Position numbers and translations under genes: made by a program | The notes under the pieces: generated by a model | The model's input: only the letters and a program-made list of their open reading frames with translations | Databases searched by the model: none | What the model was told of the DNA's origin: nothing | Shown: one piece after another, positions 8,503 through 20,000 of the stretch | Layout: each line of letters begins with the position of its first letter | Position numbering within the stretch: position 1 is the stretch's first letter | From: an uncultured Methanobrevibacter sp. | Lineage (GTDB): Archaea > Methanobacteriota > Methanobacteria > Methanobacteriales > Methanobacteriaceae | Direction: 5' to 3' | Assembly (NCBI GenBank): GCA_900317865.1 | Contig: ONIK01000014.1 | Coordinates: 1 to 54,339 of the forward strand | Length of the DNA: 54,339 nt

Positions 8503-9345
8503 ATGAAATTTAAAAAATTGAATAACAATGAAAAATTACCTTTTATAAGTTATGGAGTTTATGAAATTGATTCTAAGGATACAAAGAATGCAGTTCTTAA
8601 TGCATTGGAAAGAGGTTATACTGCAATTGATGGTGCCCAAGTCTATTATAACGAAAAAGAAGTTGGCGAAGCAATTAAGGAATCTGAAATTCCAAGGGAA
8701 GATATATTTTTAACTAGTAAAAATTGGGTTAGCAATTCTGGATATGACAAAACAATAAAAGCAGTTAATAAAACTTTGGAAGATTTACAAACTGATTATC
8801 TGGATTTGATACTTATTCATCAGCCATTTGGAGATTATTATGGTTCATACAGGGCATTGCAAGATTTACAAAAAGAAGGAACCTTACTATCTATTGGTGT
8901 TTCAAATTTTGATTCTGCCCGTTTGGTCGACTTGGCTATGAATTTTGATATTGTCCCACAAGTCAATCAGGTTGAAACATCTCCATATTTCCAACAGTAT
9001 GAAGCTAATGAAATCATGAATAAATTAGGTGTTGCCCATCAAAGTTGGGGACCTCTTTCTGAAGGATTGGATAATTTATTTGAAAATCCTATTCTTTTAG
9101 AAATTGCAGAAAAATATGATAAAAGTACTTCACAGGTAATATTTAGATGGTTAATAGATAGGGATATTCCATTTGCGTGCAGATCGGTTAAAATAAAAAG
9201 AATGGAAGAAAATATTGATATTTTTGATTTTGAATTAAATAAAAAGGATATTGAAAAAATCAAAGAATTGGATCGGGGTGAAAGTCCTTTCAATGATTAT
9301 GATGACCCTGAAACTGCAGAGGACTTTAATTCTGAGATAGTTTAA
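8503..9345 (+). CDS. Aldo/keto reductase
   Basis: NAD(P)H-dependent reductase of carbonyl compounds with a TIM-barrel fold, 280 residues. The active-site tetrad is visible: Asp in AIDGAQVYYNE with the acid Tyr a few residues on, Lys in LTSKNW, and His in LILIHQPFG. The cofactor-binding C-terminus (ACRSVKIKRMEENIDIFDF) is present. The start is supported by GGTG about nine bases before ATG. It is convergent with the MATE gene, so it is a neighbour of the NRPS unit but is not transcribed with it. The physiological substrate is unknown. Confidence 0.92.
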   Translation: MKFKKLNNNEKLPFISYGVYEIDSKDTKNAVLNALERGYTAIDGAQVYYNEKEVGEAIKESEIPREDIFLTSKNWVSNSGYDKTIKAVNKTLEDLQTDYLDLILIHQPFGDYYGSYRALQDLQKEGTLLSIGVSNFDSARLVDLAMNFDIVPQVNQVETSPYFQQYEANEIMNKLGVAHQSWGPLSEGLDNLFENPILLEIAEKYDKSTSQVIFRWLIDRDIPFACRSVKIKRMEENIDIFDFELNKKDIEKIKELDRGESPFNDYDDPETAEDFNSEIV

Positions 9346-9375
9346 AATATCCTTAATATTTCCATCATCATTTTT

Positions 9376-11055
9376 TTAGATTTTCTTCATTTCATATTCG
9401 ATTGCATTTAATCCTAATACTTCCGTATATTTGAAAAGGCCTTCTTGGAAGTTATGCTTTAGTTGTTCAAGATTTTCGTGTTCACCATCGTATTTGATAT
9501 CGACATGAATATTGTCATCATAGTCTATGACAAGCACTTCCACATATGTATCATGGGAGTTGTTGTCAAAAATAACGTCAAAAATCTTGTTGACATTATC
9601 ACAGAATTCATCATTTGCATTGAGATTTTTCAAATGATTTAAGCATTTTTTTCTTGCATTCAAGTCATTGTCAGTCAATACAAAGTTTTCAGTTTTATCA
9701 ATCAAATCCTTTTCTATGAAGAATATTGTGCTGTATTTCGGTTCCCTTTTTTGAATGAGATTGGCACTGAGGAAAATGAAAATACATGTGATTAAACAGG
9801 CTACAGGGAATCCCAACCATATTCCATTTGGTCCAATCATATAATATAATGAGATTACAAAAATCACTGGGAGTACAAGTGTGTAAAGCAATGAAAGCAC
9901 TGTTGAAAGGATAGATCTTTTAATAGCTTCGTAGTAGAATATCAGTATGCTTGGAAGTACAGACAATACAAAGAAGAGTGAATATAGTTTAATAGCATTT
10001 ATTGCGAAACCTGCAATTTCCATATGTTCGAATTTGTAAAGTGCCAGGAATCCTTCAGGCCAAATCCATATGAATAGGGTCAATATTACTGCGAATGAAA
10101 ATCCCATCAAAAGTGAAATCTTAATCAAATGTTTCAAATTCACATAATCATGTTTTGAATAATAAACTGGAACAATTGAGGTCAATGTTTCTGAAATTCC
10201 AACATTAACAATGCTTCCGATTACCAATATGTCAATACACAACATGTATGTAGTCAATCCGATGTCTCCTAATGTAAAAGCCAGGAATTTGTTCATTATA
10301 TAAACGAAAATTACATCAAAGATACCGGTACTTGCCCCAGGAAAACCTATTTTTGTCATTTTCCATGTTGTTTTAATGAAAGTTTTAATTTTAAGTGCTG
10401 AGCGAATAAATCTAAATGTTCTTTTTGGGTGGCGTATATACCATAAACATACAACAAGACTAATTGCATATCCTATAAATGATGCAAGTGATGCGGAACC
10501 CATACCCCATCCCCAAGACAGAAACATATAATCCAGGATTATGTTGATTACATTAGCTATAATGATGACCGCTGATGCAAAGTTTGGTTGGTCGTCTACA
10601 CGAATATACTGTGTAAGCACTGCAGAGATTGTAGATACTATAAAACATGGAGCTAAATATATGGAATATTGTAACAAAAGAGGTTTTGTAGCATGTGAAG
10701 CACCTAAATATGGAGCCAAAGGATCCATGAAGAGTAACCATACAATAGCCAGTATTACGGATGCAATAAATGATACGACCATTGATACTGTAAAGTACCT
10801 GTTACTTCCTTCGATATCAAATTCAGATTTTTTATTTATGGATATAATTTGTCCTCCAAGTCCAAATAACCATTCAAAAACAGTCATTAATAAAATTACT
10901 GGTTCTAAAAGTTCTATTGCAGCAACTGCATTTGGACCGATAAATCTGCCTAGAAAAAAGCTGTCAACAACAGAACTTATGTTCAAGGCCATAACTAAAA
11001 GTAGGCTAGGTATTAATAGTTCTTTAAATTTGCTGTCTGCTATTTTGAAATTCAT
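9376..11055 (-). CDS. MATE-family exporter with extra C-terminal anti-sigma/HATPase-like domain
   Basis: Residues 1 to about 440 form a MATE-type multidrug/toxin exporter with about twelve membrane segments, including the typical SSVVDSFFLGRFIGPNAVAA opening. Most MATE proteins end near 450 residues. This one continues for about 110 soluble residues, giving 559. That tail has a helix (CDNVNKIFDVIFDNNSHD), two strands (VEVLVIDYDDNIHVDIKYDG) and ends ...GLNAIEYEMKKI, the layout of RsbW-like HATPase anti-sigma kinases; the ATP-binding boxes look degenerate. A GGGGAG ribosome site lies before the ATG. It starts 11 bp after the NRPS stop, so it should be co-transcribed and is the likely exporter of the peptide. 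The domain reading is moderately sure; its role is not known. Confidence 0.85.
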   Translation of the reverse strand: MNFKIADSKFKELLIPSLLLVMALNISSVVDSFFLGRFIGPNAVAAIELLEPVILLMTVFEWLFGLGGQIISINKKSEFDIEGSNRYFTVSMVVSFIASVILAIVWLLFMDPLAPYLGASHATKPLLLQYSIYLAPCFIVSTISAVLTQYIRVDDQPNFASAVIIIANVINIILDYMFLSWGWGMGSASLASFIGYAISLVVCLWYIRHPKRTFRFIRSALKIKTFIKTTWKMTKIGFPGASTGIFDVIFVYIMNKFLAFTLGDIGLTTYMLCIDILVIGSIVNVGISETLTSIVPVYYSKHDYVNLKHLIKISLLMGFSFAVILTLFIWIWPEGFLALYKFEHMEIAGFAINAIKLYSLFFVLSVLPSILIFYYEAIKRSILSTVLSLLYTLVLPVIFVISLYYMIGPNGIWLGFPVACLITCIFIFLSANLIQKREPKYSTIFFIEKDLIDKTENFVLTDNDLNARKKCLNHLKNLNANDEFCDNVNKIFDVIFDNNSHDTYVEVLVIDYDDNIHVDIKYDGEHENLEQLKHNFQEGLFKYTEVLGLNAIEYEMKKI

Positions 11056-11066
11056 TTAAACTCCCC

Positions 11067-14000
11067 TTAATCAAAATATTTCAATGCTATTAAATGTTTT
11101 ATAAATTTTGTAAGATAATCTTTATCACATTCTGGCCATGTGAATCCGAATGTTTTGAGGATTTCAATAGTCTGATCCATCACTACAAGCTCGCCGTCAT
11201 CACTTTCAACATATTCGCTTTCCACATCATCTTCAGCGAAATCATCAATGGTCAAATCGGCAGTAATGATTCCCTGAATGTTTTCATCCATATTCTGTTT
11301 ATAGATTTCTCTAAACTCTTCGTGAGTGACATCTTTAATGCCGAATCCGAATGAATTAAGAACATCAATTATATCACTTGTCGGAATCCACTTGTCAGTG
11401 ACTGCATGGAATACTGTGCATTCTTTTGGAGCTTTTGCAAGTTCAAGAGTTGCCTTCGCAACGTAATCTATTGGGCTCAATTCAACAACTTCTTCAGATA
11501 TTTCAGGAATTGTTGCTTTCAAGTTTTTAATGGCTTTAATACCGTTTAGGAAAGCATTAGTTTCATAGTTTTTCTGGAACATTCCATCAGATTGACGTGC
11601 CATGAGATTTCCGACCCTGATGATTTTCACATTAAGGCCGTTTAATGCCTTTTCAAGCACCATTCTTTCTGCAAGGAACTTACTGTTCAGGTATTTGTTG
11701 GACAGGTCTTGTCCCCAGTAGAATGTTCTTTCATCACAGTGGTCAATGGAAAGGTCACTATCTTCTGTGTATTCATCTAAAACACTTGTGGTTGATATCT
11801 GTATATAGGTAATGTTGTTTGCCTCTGCAAATTCGAGTCCATTGATTACTCCATCAACATTAACTCTGAAGATATAATCATCGTGAGTGTAGTGTTTTAC
11901 AATAGCTGCACAGTTGATTATTGTGTCAATTGGATAATCATCTAGCTTTTTGAAGTCATCCAAGTTGGTTATATCTCCTTCACTTAAGATTATACGTGAT
12001 CCGATGAGGTCTGTGAAGTCTTCATCGAAATAGTAATTCATTAAATCAATGAATCGTTCTTCACAGGTGTTGAACTTACCTTTTCTCAGCATACAGTAAA
12101 TTGTTCCTTCTTCGTTTTTGATGTATTCATACAACACATGGGCACCCAGGAATCCGGTAACTCCAGTTAATAATACATTGCCCAATTCAGTGTTACTGCC
12201 TTGAGCAAAGTTTTCAAAGGTATTTTTCTCAAGAAGATTGTTGATTTTGGTGTAGTCATAGTTTTCAATGATATCCACATCCAAATCATCATCTATTTCA
12301 TCACCGGACAGGAAGCTTGCCAGTTTTCTTGGTGTCTGATTTTTAAAGATATCATCATATTTCACATCATAATCTTGCTTGAGTAATTCAATGATGAGTT
12401 TGGATGCAATAAGGGATGTTCCACCTATTTCAAAGAAGTTATCCTCCGCACCAACGATTTCTATATCTAGGATGGATGAATATATTGCACAGATTGTATG
12501 CTCAACCTTGTTTTTAGGAGCGACATATGTCAATTCAAGTTTAGGCTCAGGCAATGCCTTTACATCTGTCTTGCCGTTTGGGGTCTGTGGCATCTCATCA
12601 ATCTGCATGAAGACTGTTGGAACCATGTATTGAGTAAGTCTTTCATTCAGGTAAGCCTTAAGCTCATCTTTATCAATATTATCTTCTGCAGTGTAATAAG
12701 CACACAAGTGTTCATTATTTCTGATTTCCTTAATTACAACAACATTCTGCTTAATGTTAAGGAAATTAGATATATTTGATTCAATTTCTCCAATTTCTAT
12801 TCTTAATCCTCTAAGCTTAATCTGGTTGTCGATTCTTCCTTTGATATCAATGTCTCCATCAGGAAGTGTAATTGCGTAATCTCCACTCTTGTAGTATGGG
12901 ATATCATCAATTGTGAGGTATACCTCTCGGGTTTTGTCTGGCATGTTGTAGTATCCTTTACCTACACCAGTACCTCCGATGTACAGCTCTCCCATAACTC
13001 CTTTAGGTAGAAGTTTGCCGTCAATATCTCTTACTTCAGTCACGTAGTTTTTAAGTGCCTTACCGATTGTGATGTTTTCAGGGTCAGTAATTTCCTTATA
13101 GTTTGAAGCAATTGTAGCTTCTGTAGGTCCGTAACTGTTGTAGACTGCAGCATCACAGTATTTTTTAACACCGTTGAATGCTTTGGCTGAGAATTGTTCT
13201 CCACCCATTACAATACATTTGGCACATCCGATTGCATCGCAGAACTCTTCAAACTCGAGATATGAAAGCAATCTTGATGGTGTGAATTCCATAACTTCAG
13301 GCTGTTCACGCTTAATCAATCTGACCAGTTCCACAATGCTTTTTATTTCATCGTCATCTGCAAAGATGATTTTTATTCCGTTAGTGATACCTGTCAGGAT
13401 ATCCTCGAGAGCAGTATCGAATGCAACTGTTGCAATACTCAATAAGTTATTATATTGGCATTTAGGATTTGCTTCAACTTGGTTACATACATTTTCATGG
13501 CTTATCATTACACCTTTTGGATTTCCTGTTGAACCTGATGTGTAAATCATGTATGCCAAGTCATCAGGTGAAATATCCATATTCGGAGCAGTAATATTAT
13601 TTTCCTCAAGCAATTCTTTAATAGATAATGAATTAAGTACAAGACCATCCATATTAATTATGTAATCTGCTTGACTGTTTTCATAGATGTATTCAATTCT
13701 TTCTTTAGGGAACTTTAAATCGAGTGGTATGAATGCACAACCTGCTTTTAATACACCGATAATTGAAGCAATCAAGTCACTATTACGAGGCAACATAATC
13801 AAAATATTACTTCTTGGTTTGACACCTTTTCCAATCAATGCATTGGCAATGCGGTTTGCCTTTTCGTCAAGCTCCTTATATGTCAATGTCTCATCACTTG
13901 CAACAAGTGCAATCTCATCAGGTTTTTCAGCCACTTGCACTTCAAAACGTTTATGCAGGAACGGATTGTCCAATTCTTCAAACTCTGGCAATAGGAAGTT

Positions 14001-17000
14001 TGGAGCAAGTTCAATTTCATTAATCCTTAATTTATCCATATCATTTACGAAGAACTGAACCAAAATGTATTTGATTGCTTTTAAGAAATCAGTCACATAC
14101 TCTTCGGTGTAGATTTGATCATTATATTCAATCAACATTGAAATCATATCACCGTCATCGTATACATCCATGTTTATTTTATAGTCCGTTGCCACAGTAC
14201 CGTCAAGTTCTTCCATAGCATATGTGTTTCCATCTATTTCCAGATTATCTGTTTCAAATGCTCCGTGGTATGCATAGAAGAATTCAGGTTTCAATTGATA
14301 TTCTTCAGAAAGTGTTGTGTATGGATAATTGCTGTGTACCAGAGCATCTTTCCAGGATTTATCCACTATTTTAATGAAATCTTCAACCATCATATTCCTA
14401 TTTTCGCTTCCAATCATTATAGGAAGTGTTTTTACCAGCATACCTTGAGTATTGAAGTAGTTGGAGTTTGACCTGCCGTTGAAGATTGTTGTTATCAATG
14501 TTTTATCTGAGAATGTGAACTTGTTAAGGGCAAGAACTGTAGCACTCATAAAGAGTACGTTAGGACTTAGGGAATGATCTTTACAGAACAGCCTTACGAA
14601 AGAGGAATCAACTATTTCATCAATAAGCTTGATATCAGCTTCATCTGGGTTTCCATTGAGGTTTGGAGTCAGTACTGTGGATTCAAATCCTTGGCTAAAC
14701 CTGTTTTTATAGTATTCTTTTGAAACTTCGTTTTCACTTAGTTCTTGTTCAATTAAGCTGTAAGCATACCCGTCAACAATTTCTTCATTGATTTCTCCTC
14801 CATTGTACAGGCTCAGTATGTCTTCAAAGAGAAGATCCATTGAAACTCCATCTGTAATTATGTGGTGGATATCAGAGAACAGTACAGTTTCTTCAGGAGT
14901 CTTATAGATTTTGAATCTGAAGAGCTGATTGTTGTCCAATGGAATGTACTGGATGTCCTTATCCATCATTTCCCTGTTGGTTATTGAATCAACTTCTATA
15001 ATTTCAATATCATCAATTTCGGCATCGTCACATCTTTTTTGTCTCAATTCTCCTTCAGGAGTTGTAATAATTCTTGTTTTAAGATAAGGGTGTGCTTCAA
15101 TACAATCGATAATAGCCTGTTTAAGTTTTAATGGGTCAACAGAACTGGCAAAGCGTATTGCAGAAGGCATTGTGTATTTGATTTCATCGGTCTGTGCACA
15201 TTCATAGTATATACCTAACTGATTGGAGGTCAATGGGAAAAGGTCCATTGATTCTGCAGTCTTAATGAATTCAGAAATGTCAATTTGTACATTTATGTTG
15301 TTATCTACCTTATCTGCAAGGTTTTGGATTGTTGGATTGTTGAACAGGTCAGTTATTTCAATGTTAACGTCAGTCTCATTGTAAATCATTGAATTCAATT
15401 TCATCAGTGTCAATGATGTGAATCCTAAAGAGTATAAATCATCAGTTATACCGAATTCTTCAGCGCTTGAAAGTGATGAAACCAATCTGAATATCAATTT
15501 CTCAGTTTTTGTTTCAGGTTCAACAAAATCAAGTGCCAATGAAGGATCAGGCAATGCTTTCATATCTGTTTTTCCGTTAGGAGTTTGGGGAATCTCATCA
15601 ATTTGCATAAAGACTGTTGGAACCATATATTTGGTCAGCTTACTTTGCAAGTAACGTTTTAAGAGATTTATGTCAATATCTGTCTCAGCAGTGAAGTAAG
15701 CACATAAATGGTCACTGTTATTTATTTTTTTGATTGCAACAACAGTATTTTTAATGTTAGGGAATCGGGTAATGTTGGATTCTATTTCACCGATTTCAAT
15801 TCTTAATCCTCTTAATTTGATTTGATTATCGATTCTTCCCTTAATGTCAATATCTCCGTCAGGAAGCTCTATTGCATAGTCTCCGCTTCTGTAGTATGGG
15901 ATGTTGTTGATTGTTAGGTAGACTTCTTTGGTTTTGTCTGGCATGTTGTAGTATCCTTTACCTACACCAGTACCTCCGATGTATAGCTCTCCCATTACGC
16001 CCTTAGGTAGTAATTGTCCATCAATATCTCTTACTTCAGTCACATAGTTTTGTAAAGCTTTACCGATAGTTATGGCATTAGGGTCGGTTATTTCCTTATA
16101 GTTGGAAGCAATTGTCGCTTCGGTCGGACCGTAACTGTTGTATACTTTTGCATCAGTGTATTCTTTAACTCCGTCGAATGCCTTGGCTGAGAATTGTTCT
16201 CCGCCCATTACGATACATTCAGCACACCCAATCACTTCACAGAATTCATCAACTTCAAGATATGATAGCAATCTTGATGGAGTGAATTCCATAACTTGAG
16301 GTTTTTCCTTCTTAATCAGGCTGATTAAATCGACGACATTCTTGATTTCTGAGTCATTTGCAAAGATGATTTTTATTCCATTAGTAAGTCCTGTTAAAAT
16401 ATCTTCAAGTGATGTATCGAATGCAATTGTTGCAATACTTAACAGGTTGTCATATTCGCATTTAGGGTTTGATTCAGTTTCGTTACATGCATTTTCATGA
16501 CCTATCATTACACCTTTAGGTTTTCCGGTGGATCCTGATGTGTAAATCATGTATGCAGTATCGTCAGGTGATATTTCAACATCAGGATTTTCGATATTAT
16601 TCTCTTCAAGCAATTCTTTAATATCCAATGTGTTCTCCTGAGTTTCATTGGCTATGATATAATCTGCCCGACTGTTTTCATAGATGTATTCTATCCTTTC
16701 TTTAGGATATTCCATATCAATTGGAATAAATCCACATCCTGCCTTTAAAACACCAATTATGGATGCAATCAATTCCTTTGTCCTTGGCAGCATGATTAAA
16801 ATATTATGTCTTGGTTTGACTCCGCGATTGATTAATCCATTGGCAATTCTATTACTTAGTTCATTCAATTCTCTGTAGCTGTATTCCATATCATTTGAAA
16901 CCAATGCAATGTCATCTGGTTTGCTTTCCACTTGTGTTTCGAAACGTTTGTGGACAAATGGATTATCAAGAGGGATGAATGTAGGCAATTCTTTAGTTGT

Positions 17001-20000
17001 TTCAAGTTCAACATCACAAATCATTAATTCATTAATGTCATTTTCTATGAATTGATTTAATACATGCGCCATTGATTCCATAAATGTTTCAATGTAATCT
17101 TGAGTGTATAATTCGTCATTGTACTGTATTATAAATTCTACTTTATCTTCTGAAACATCTATATCAAAGTTAATTTTGTATTCGGTTTCATTTAACTTAT
17201 CTGATTCCAATTCATTTTCTTCATAAAGTGTCCCATTTATTGTGCGAGAATCTGAATCTATGAAGTCTTGATATGTGTAGAAGAATTCCGGTTTTAAATG
17301 ATATTCTTCCGCAATTTTTGTGTATGGGTAAATAGAATTTGTCATGGTATCTTTCCATACTTCATCTACACTTTTGATAAATTCTTTAATTGTTATTTGT
17401 CTGTTTTCGTTGCTGAATATTAATGGGAGCGTTTTTACTAAAAATCCTTGGGTGTTATAGTAGTATGAATTAGATCTTCCATTAAATATGCTTGTAATTA
17501 ATGCTTTGTTGCTGAATGTGTATTTGTTTAATGTTAATACAAGGCCGGATAAGAATAATGTATTTTGATTAATTGAATATCGATTACAGAACTCTTTAAT
17601 TTCTTTAGTATCAATTGTTTTAAATGCAGTTTTTAGTTTGCCTTCATCCGGATTACCTTTGAGATTAGGGGTTAACACAGTAGATTCAATTTCTTGGGAT
17701 AGTTTTTCATCGAAGAATTCTTTAGCTTTTTCGTAGGCATCGCTATTTTTAAGATTGTCTTCGATAAGGCTATATGCATAACCGTCAACTATTTCTTCGT
17801 TAATTTCGTTTCCTTCATAGATATTGGCGATATCATCGAAGAAATTAATTTGAGATACTCCGTCTGTGATTATGTGGTGGAAATCTGTAAATAAGACGGT
17901 TTCATCAGGTGTTTTATATATTTTAATTCTGAATAGTTGTTCGTTGTCAAAGGAATATGCTTTCACATCATTTTCAAGCATCTCTTGATCAGTGATTGAA
18001 TTTACTTCGACAATTTCGATGTTATCTATTGCTATATTATCGCATCTTTTCTGTTTGAGTTCCCCCTTGTCATTCATTACAATTCTTGTTTTGAGATATG
18101 GGTGAGCTTCTACTGTTTTTATTATAGCTTCTCTTAATTTTTCTGCATCTACATCACTGCCCATCCTCATTGTAGTTGGCATTGTGTATTTGATTTCGCC
18201 CGGATTTTGTATGCACTCATAGTATACACCGATTTGATTATCTGTTAATGGCAGGTAGTCCATGCTGTTTGTTAATTCAATAATTTCTGCTAAATCAGAA
18301 TTTTTATTGCTGCTTTCAATTTCTGATGCGAGTTTCTTGATTGTGGGGTCATTGAATAATATTGAAATATCGAGGTTTACCCTCATCTCTGCATAGATTA
18401 ATGAGTTGAATTTCATTAGTATCAATGATGTAAATCCGATTGAGTATAATTCGTCTGTTACTCCGAATTGGTCTGTGTTAATGAGTTCTGCTGCAATTTC
18501 AAAGAGTTTTTCTTCAGTTTCGTTTTCTGCTTTAATGTTTTCCAAATCAAGTTTTGGTTGAGGTAATGCCTTTATGTCTGTTTTACCGTTTGGTGTTTGT
18601 GGCATCTCATCTAGCTGCATGTATGCAGTAGGAATCATATATTTTGTTAACTTGTCTTTTAGGAACTCTTTTAATTCACTTGCATCAACTTCCTCGTCTG
18701 CAGTATAATATGCGCATAGGTGGTCGTTGTTGTTTATTTCCTTGATTACGACAACAGTCTGTTTCACTGCAGGATATTTGTTAATGCTTGATTCGATTTC
18801 ACCTATTTCTATTCTTAATCCTCTGAGTTTGATTTGGTTATCTATTCTTCCCTGTATGTCGATTTCACCATTCGGTTTCTCTATCGCATAATCTCCACTT
18901 CTGTAATAAGGAATATCGTTAATGGTTAGGAATGCTTCTTCTGTTTTGTCTGGCATGTTGTAGTATCCTTTACCTACACCAGTACCTCCGATGTACAGCT
19001 CTCCCATTATACCTTGTGGCAGTAGTTTCCCATCAATATCACGCACATCAGTCACATAGTTATGCAATGGAAGACCTACGGTTATGTCATCACTGCTTGT
19101 AACTTCTTTGTTGTTTGAAGTGATTGTGGTTTCTGTTGGTCCGTAACTGTTGTATATGATTGCATTGGAGTATTTTTTGAAGTTTTCGTATACTTTGGTT
19201 GAGAATTGTTCTCCTCCAAGGAATACACATTTCAAGCATTCGATTACATCACAGAATTCCGGCACTTCAAGGTATGATGCTAACCTTGATGGGGTGATTT
19301 CTGAAACTTCAGGTTTTTCTCTGTCAATTAACTCTATTAATTCGGGGATGTTTTTGATTTGTGTATCGCTGGCCAATATCAGTTTCAATCCGTTTGAAAG
19401 AGATGTTAATATGTCATCAACAGATACATCGAATGATACTGTTGCAAGACATAATAAGCTTTTATATTCTGATTTCGGATTTTGAACTTGGTTACAGATG
19501 TTTTCGTGTGAAATCATTACTCCTTTAGGATTTCCGGTAGAACCTGATGTGTAAATCATGTATGCCAAATCGTCTGAAGTGATTTCAACATCAGGATTTG
19601 ATTCATTTGCCTCTTCAAGCAACTCTTTAACGTTCAATGAATTGTGGTCATTAGCATCTGAAATGATATAGTCTGCCTGACTGTTTTCATAGATGTAATT
19701 GATTCTGTCTTGTGGATATTCAAGATCTATTGGGATGTATGCACATCCTGCCTTTAAAATTCCTAAAATGGATGCTATAAGGTCACTGTTTCTGTGAAGC
19801 ATCACTAGAACATTGTTTTTCGGTTTTACTCCTTTTTTGATTAAAGCATTAGCAATTCTATTGGCTTTTTTGTTAAGTTCATCTGCAGTTAATGTTGCAT
19901 CATCTGCTACGAGGGCAATGTTTTGAGGATTTTCTTCAACTTGTTTTTCAAAGCGTTTGTGAATGAATGGAATTTTCACTTCCTCAAATTCAATGCTTTC

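Noticed and set aside
10541..11059. A 172-codon open frame on the plus strand opposite the MATE gene
   Set aside because: It lies wholly antisense to a clear transporter gene, has no ribosome site and encodes no recognisable fold.
13174..14058. Two 123-codon open frames opposite the third NRPS module
   Set aside because: Equivalent shadows occur opposite the other A domains, because the modules share sequence; no start signals.
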